A DNA stretch of 64,000 bases from NCBI GenBank assembly GCA_964016985.1, contig OZ024826.1, positions 57,845,735 through 57,909,734 on the forward strand, in the 5' to 3' direction. The position numbers and the translations under genes are program-made. The notes under the pieces are model-generated. The model was not told the origin of the DNA, searched no databases, and was given only the letters and a program-made list of their open reading frames with translations. The stretch comes from Anodontia alba (Eukaryota > Mollusca > Bivalvia > Lucinida > Lucinidae). Numbering within the stretch: position 1 is the stretch's first letter; every line of letters begins with the position of its first letter. Positions 54,801 through 61,900 of the stretch are shown piece after piece.

Positions 54801-57800
54801 CCATAGTTACTGATTATCTCAAGTCTGAAAAGCGTATCGCGAAGCAAGTATCCCGATACATATCGTGAGGTGAGTTGCAGCCCTAAAGGGGGTGTACAAA
54901 ATTTTAGGACATTTACCATAGTTGAAGTAATTTACATGTAAATATGTTCCGTTTTTCTTACATTTATTAACATTGCTGGATGGCATTTTCTTTTTCCTTA
55001 CTGGAACATAGGCAGTATGCTGGGCTTCACCTATATCTCCACCTGCAAAGAATTATCAAGACTGAAAATAACTTTCTGACATTAACGCTTAGCACTCAAG
55101 GCAAAATTTTTAACAGACGACATACTGAAATATTTTTTCTTATATTTTTCAAGAAAACTGGAGACAATTTGCATGAGATGTCAAATCCTGTTTTCTGGGA
55201 AACATAATAAAAATATCATCAATTTTGTCGTCTGCTGAATAAGCCCAGAGAGTGGTATAGGTTAAACACAAAATCCATCTTTGCACATATCCTAATCAGA
55301 CTGGGATTATACTCAGTCTGAAGAGGGCATGAATGGCATATTTCAGGGTCTGGCAAATCAAAATTTAAACTACTGGCCCAGTGAAGTATTTCAGTAGGAA
55401 AATGCTGAAATTCGTCCCTTTTCTCTATATAACATACATTTTTCTGGGCAAGCTAGAAAATATTTTATTTGGCCTGCAAACAATTTTTAAAACTTGTCCC
55501 AAGCAGCTGGACAATGGATTTGGCAGATCCAGCATTTTTTAACACCTACCATGCTATGGGGAAATTTTGCAGACAACAAACTGGTAATATTTTTTTTTTA
55601 TTTTTCCTAGAAAATAGGATTTGACATTTTATGCAACTGTCTCCTTACCTACCAAGGTAACAATCTACATTGAATGTCCAATCATACTTTCTAGGAAAAA
55701 TATTTCGAAATGTTGTCTGCTGGAATTTTTACCCAGCATGCTAAGTGATAAGAACTATTACTATCTGGGTGAAAGAGCATACCCTGATAAGACTGACCTC
55801 ATAGGAAGTCAAGGCTTGCCATGCACGTTCAAGAAGGTAGGTTTTGTCATGATCCCGCTTAAGGTCAATGTATACACCTCTAAGTCAGACCACTCTGACC
55901 AGTGAGTATTTGCCTCCCTTCTCAACAAGGGCTGCTCTTAAAGGAAAGAACTTGCTCCTGCTGAGAGTAAGTTCTTTCCCTTAAGGGATAACCCATGCTG
56001 TGTTGCTTTCTTTGAGAATTTGACCCCCTTTTTCCTGACTAATATTATATCAAAGTTAGGTTATTGGGGTATCAAAGTTTCCATATGTTTCTTGTGAATG
56101 AGACCATAAAACTCTGCCGAGATACCAACAAAATGATGCCCCATTACTCAATTAGTTAAGCAATACTGACAAGACAATTAACTAGAAACCCACGGGAAAA
56201 AACTCTTGAATAAATTACACAATAAATCAGCTCAAAGCCTATTTCAAAATCTACATCTGCATAAAAAAAACAACCAAATTATACATTTTAAACAGTTTCC
56301 TATGTAAAAAAGTTAAGATTTTAAGATTATCTACATCAGTGCAGGGAACCAGTGTTATCAGAGAAAAATAGTCCTCCCAGGTAAATCTGGTAATGCCACC
56401 TGTTGTGAACAGATACTAGTATAGGGCTTGTTGAGGACAGCAGAAGCCATAAAACATCTGGTTAAATTTTCAGTTGAGCATGAATTTATTTGCCATTTTT
56501 TTTTTAGAGAAAAACTTGTCATGCTTCTTTGAGATTCATATGCATCTTATACTTGGGAAGAAAACTCTATTTAGCTAGGGAGTTTTCCGTTGCATTTTTC
56601 TACATAATCTATACATTTTTTTGCTTTAATACAACAACGGTTGTTTAGCTAACACAGTTTTTTTTTTTTATTTTTGAGCAACAATATTGCAACAATATTA
56701 CAGACAGGTTGTGAAGTATTATCGGTAACCTATTTTCACCTGGACACCCTCAAAAGTTTAAGTGACAAACAGTGCAGACACAAATTGTGGCATCTGATCA
56801 GGGTCTACACTGTTTGCATCAACTACCGGAGTTTCTATAAAACATAGTAATCATAAAAGCTAACCAGATACCTTGATACTGAAATAAAATTGGTTCAAAG
56901 AGTTGTAGTAGAAGAGTTCACTTGAATGGGATAAAATTGCAAAATAAGTACATTTCTCAACATGTGTAAGATAAAACCCCTCATATCTCATCTGTCTCAT
57001 TATCTCATTACTACAAAATTACTTTAATTCTCAGCACAAGTTTATGACAGTCATCCAAATCTTACCTAAAAATAATCCAAGGCAAATCAGGCTCATGACC
57101 CCAAATACTGTTATGTCAGTTCTCTCCCTTGTGTATACACCCCCGGGAACAAAGTTGAAGGCCACTGTCCACACAGAGAAGAACATCTCTATCAAATAGA
57201 TGATGATAAAAAGACACACAGATCTTGTCGGTGGACATCTGGAGAGACGTTCCGTCATCTCTGGCCACACAGACAGAGTATAGGCTGCAAGCACTAGCCC
57301 TCCTGAAAATTAAACATGTACATGTTACATTCAGACCACACACATTTTAATTTCCTGTATGAAAAAACAAGTATAAGTCTCTGCACTGAAGAACTTTCCA
57401 AGAATACATGTTCTACCAAATTTATATGGCCTGATCTTGGCCTTGTTCACTTTTTGAGCATTTGGTCTTGGTACTCATCCAAGGCTCAACTTACAGGGTA
57501 GTTTGCCTAGCTAAATTACAAATTTCTCCCTGTTTTGAGCTGAGGGTAAATTTATAACATAAAGAATATATAGGACTGTCTAAAAATGGCCAAATTTCTC
57601 CCTGTATTTCCAAAAATGTAACTTCTCTGTTTAATGGCCATCAATTCTGATGATTAACCACAAAATATCTTTTGAAACAAAAATAACAACTTATAAAACA
57701 TCTTGCCCTCAAGAAGAAAACATTTATACATGTATAAAAAAAAAAAAAATAAAAAAAAAAAAAACAACAAACAAACAAACTGGCTTATCTAGAGCACAGG

Positions 57801-58916
57801 GCTTAGTTGTTCAAAGCATTGTTAGCTTAACAAGCTCATTAATGACAAACTTGTTCACTATTGTAGCATAGGTATTTTCCAATACATTGATATTTTTGCT
57901 GCAAAAATGTGAGTTGCTTTGGCAATGCAGAAGCTACTCACATTTTTTTCAGCAAAACAAAATCAATATATTTGCCATACTTCAAGATAGAAATTTTAAC
58001 GTCACTTTAGCAAACAACTTCGTAAAGTTTTGAAATACTGGGCCCTGATATTTAGGAATGAAAGAATCAAAAACTTCCACTTATCAAAAATATTGGGACA
58101 CCTCAACATCTTGTCATAAGTATCATAAAATTTGAATAAGTCCATTTGATAACCTCATAATCATGATAATGTATCTTCATTTACCCAAAATATTGGGATA
58201 CCTTAACTCCTTGTCATAAGTATCATAAAATTTGAATAAGGCCATTTGATAACCTCATAATCATGATAATGTATCTACAGACTGCTGGAAGAATGGCCGG
58301 TGGTGTTGACCCTGACCAGAAACTGCATTCTGTGGCATGACCCTGGTTTACACAATTTGCTTAGGCCTGTCAAACCAATGCTTTGAGTATTCAGTAAACA
58401 TGGTATAAAGAAGATTAACTTACCACAGTATCCTAGCCATGTGGGTAAGTAGTAGAGAGAAGCAAAACCTGCTGTTCCAATAAGCCACCATACTTTACTT
58501 GTAGCCAGGTGTCGACAGGCAGACATGTACATACCCAACCCAAGGGCCAGCAGAGTACCTATTCTGAAGGCAAAGGTAAATTTCCAATTCAATTTAACTA
58601 TGAAAGTGCCATGGAAAACTGTAGAATATGATGTTCTCCAATTTTTTTTTTTCATTATTTTTCACAGAAATTCAAGCTTGACATTTCATGCAAATCATCT
58701 GCTTGGCAATGTTTCATATAAATGTTAATCCTTACAGTCAAACCTGTCCTAAAGACCACCTGTATTAAGCAATCACCTGCCTTTAAAGCCACTATTTCAG
58801 ATCCCATTAAAGGCAAAGTAGTGGAAATCTACCTGTATTAAGCAAGCCCCTGTCTTAAGCAACCAGCTTTTGGCTTTCCCATAGGTGCATGCTTCACAGA
58901 TTTTACTGTATTTTCT

Positions 58917-58950
<34 letters not shown>

Positions 58951-61900
58951 TGGTCTGCTGCTATTGTGGCTGGTACTTTAAGGATTTGATTTGTAGTTTT
59001 ATGTCCCAGTCAACACTCTTAAGGTAATGTTGAGTTTGTCAGTCTGTATCATGTGTTGTAACCTACTCACATCTTTCCTGGGCTGGCTCAGTCCTCTAAG
59101 CAGTTAACCACTACTTTGTGCACATACTTTTGCCAGTAAGTGACAAATGCCTTTCTTGAATCAGAGGAAGTGGTAGAATGACCATATTTCATGATCAATA
59201 TCCATGAAAAGTGATGCGGCAAAGCTGGATTCAAACTTGCGATCCCTGAATCTGACATCAGGCATACTACCTACTGCATAATGGAGCCTGGTGACACTTT
59301 AATGATGTATTTGTAATTATGAACTATACTATAAAGACAGGAATAGGATAAACGTTCGACTCTCATGATAACAACAAATGAATTTTTTTAAACCCAAAAC
59401 ATGCAAACGTAACAGAGAGATTAAATCAAATGTTTGAATACTTCGGAAAGTAATTTCTATTGAGCCATTATGGAATAAATTTGTTAAGTTTGTCATTCAA
59501 ATTTTCAGACAAGAACCATCACCCCAGATAAGGCACTTTTTTTTTTCAACTAAAAAGTACTAGTATTTTCCTTATTTCTCCACAAAAACATATGTTGTGG
59601 GTACTCATTAGAAGTGCCTCACTGAGGCACTTCTAATGAGTACCCACAATATATGTTTTCATGGAGAAACAAAATATATTATGTGGATACCCCATCTTAC
59701 CTGGAGCTATGACAGAATTCTCATTAACTCCAGATTTGGAGTAAGTTACTCCAACTTTTCATTTCTGACTCCCAACTTTTTGGAAAGTCTCAATAGAAAA
59801 GTATGGCAAAACTCCAACTTTTTCTGGACTACAGCATTTTACTCCAATTTTCAAAATCCTAGTGAGAACCCTGTATGAATATGGAAAGGAGCAGAGTGTC
59901 CAAATACTTAGGGTAAATACAGTATTAACACTCACTATCCTTATGAGAACCATAATTACTGTATACACAACTCCAGATAAGGGACTTTTTTAACCATAAA
60001 GTACTGATATTTTCTTATTTCTCCATGAAAACATATGTTGTGTGTACTCATAAGAAGTGCTTCAGTGAGGTGCTTCTAATGAGTACCATTAACTTATGTT
60101 TTTGTGGAGAAATAAGAAAAATATTCCGGTACTCCCTCTTGTCTAAAGCTATGCATATTTATTCTAAATATTGGGACACCGTAACGCTTTACCATACTTG
60201 TTCTAAAACTACAAAAATTCTATTTTAATACCTGCTGATGTGTCTAAAAACTGCAGGATAAGTGGGAAACAGTGCAGACCCTGATGTGAGGCTGCAATAT
60301 GTCCTTCCAACTTCTTAGAATTTGGGGAATAATCACAGAAACCTAACTGACTGATAGCAATACTCTTACCCCCAGGGGTTTGGATCAGGTCCATGATCAG
60401 GGAAACTTCTAACAGTCCATCTTGTGATCAGTGACACCTCACCAAACACGGAATGAGTGAGGTACAGAAGACTACCGAACCCCAATGCAGTCAGCCAACT
60501 GATTGGGCTCTTCTCAGATAAATGGGAAGTGGCACCTTTCTCGTCAGGGATACTACCTAAAATATAAATACCACATCAAAACCTGTTTAATATTCATCAT
60601 GTGAACTTCTTCCTTATTTCTTAACCCACCCTGAATCCCCCATTTGACTGTATGTATACCATATTCCCCCATTTTACTGTATCCATACCTATAAAGATTT
60701 GTATTTTAGGTATGGCATGCTTCTAACAATAACAATGCCAAAATAGACCCTGTATTATTAATCTTTAATTCATCCAAAATATTGTGCGGAAAGCTTGAAG
60801 TTTTACCATAAAAATTAAAAATGTTTAGGTAAAACCATCAACTTATTATTCTGCACTAAATACAACTATTCATATCTTAGCTGCATAATAATAAATGATT
60901 TAGCGTTTTACATCTCTAGTCTACCGTATTTGTCATATTGAGACAATAAAGTGATGATAACAAAATGCTTTCTGCAATGATGAGCCAGTCAGTCATGAGC
61001 TTAACCCTTGTCCTGCTGAACCCAGATATGTCCTGCTTTTGCAAACAGTGTAGATCCAGATCAGTTGGCTTCTGAAGAAGCCAACTGATCTGGATCTGCA
61101 CTGTTTGCCATTAACTTTGTGAATTTATATAAAAAATCTGGATCAAGTAATCTGATTGGCTGAAAAGTAGAAATGGGCGTGGCATCTTAATTTATTCAGC
61201 ATGACAAGGGTTAAATCCATCTGTAGTGGGATTCAGAACTGGGACTTCGTCATCTGAAGTCAGGAGAACTAACCGTTCAGCCATGAGTATGCTTTGTCTT
61301 GTTAACCATTCTCATGCTGAATAAATCAAGATGCCACCCCCACTCCTAATTTCCAGCCAATCAGATTACTTCATCTGGGTTTTTGATAGAAATTCACATA
61401 TTTAATGACAAACAGTGCAGATCCAGATCAGTTGGCTTCTTCAGAAGCCAACTGATCTGGATCTACACTGTTTGCTAAGATAGGGCATGTCGTGTTCAGC
61501 AAGAGAAGGGTTAAAATGCTGGTCACTTATAGTGCTAAGTCATTCCATAGAAAGCCACCACGGTATTATAGACGGATCATGCTGTACAACTAGGAATGGA
61601 AAAAGACCCTGATCAGCCAGTACATGATGATATGGATTTCTGCTGTTCACACATGCTCCAAGGCCCCACAGTTCCATATGAAAAGGCTTTCAGTAGCATA
61701 CTGTGGACACTCATTAGAAGTGCCTCAGGGAGGTGCTTTGAATGCGTACCCATAGCATGTTTTGGGGGAAAAATAAAAACATGGTAAATAAGAAAAAAAG
61801 AAGCTTTTTTAGAACAAAAAGTGCTTTAATTAGAGCTATGAGGCCCTTTTTCTCAAGGTATGTCTTATCCTTCTTACCAGAAATAATGCTATCCACTGCA

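Noticed and set aside
54991..55042. Shorter version of CWH43 exon 5 ending at 55002
   Set aside because: It would put exon 6 in a frame that reads TGA at its second codon. Kept only as a possible unproductive isoform.
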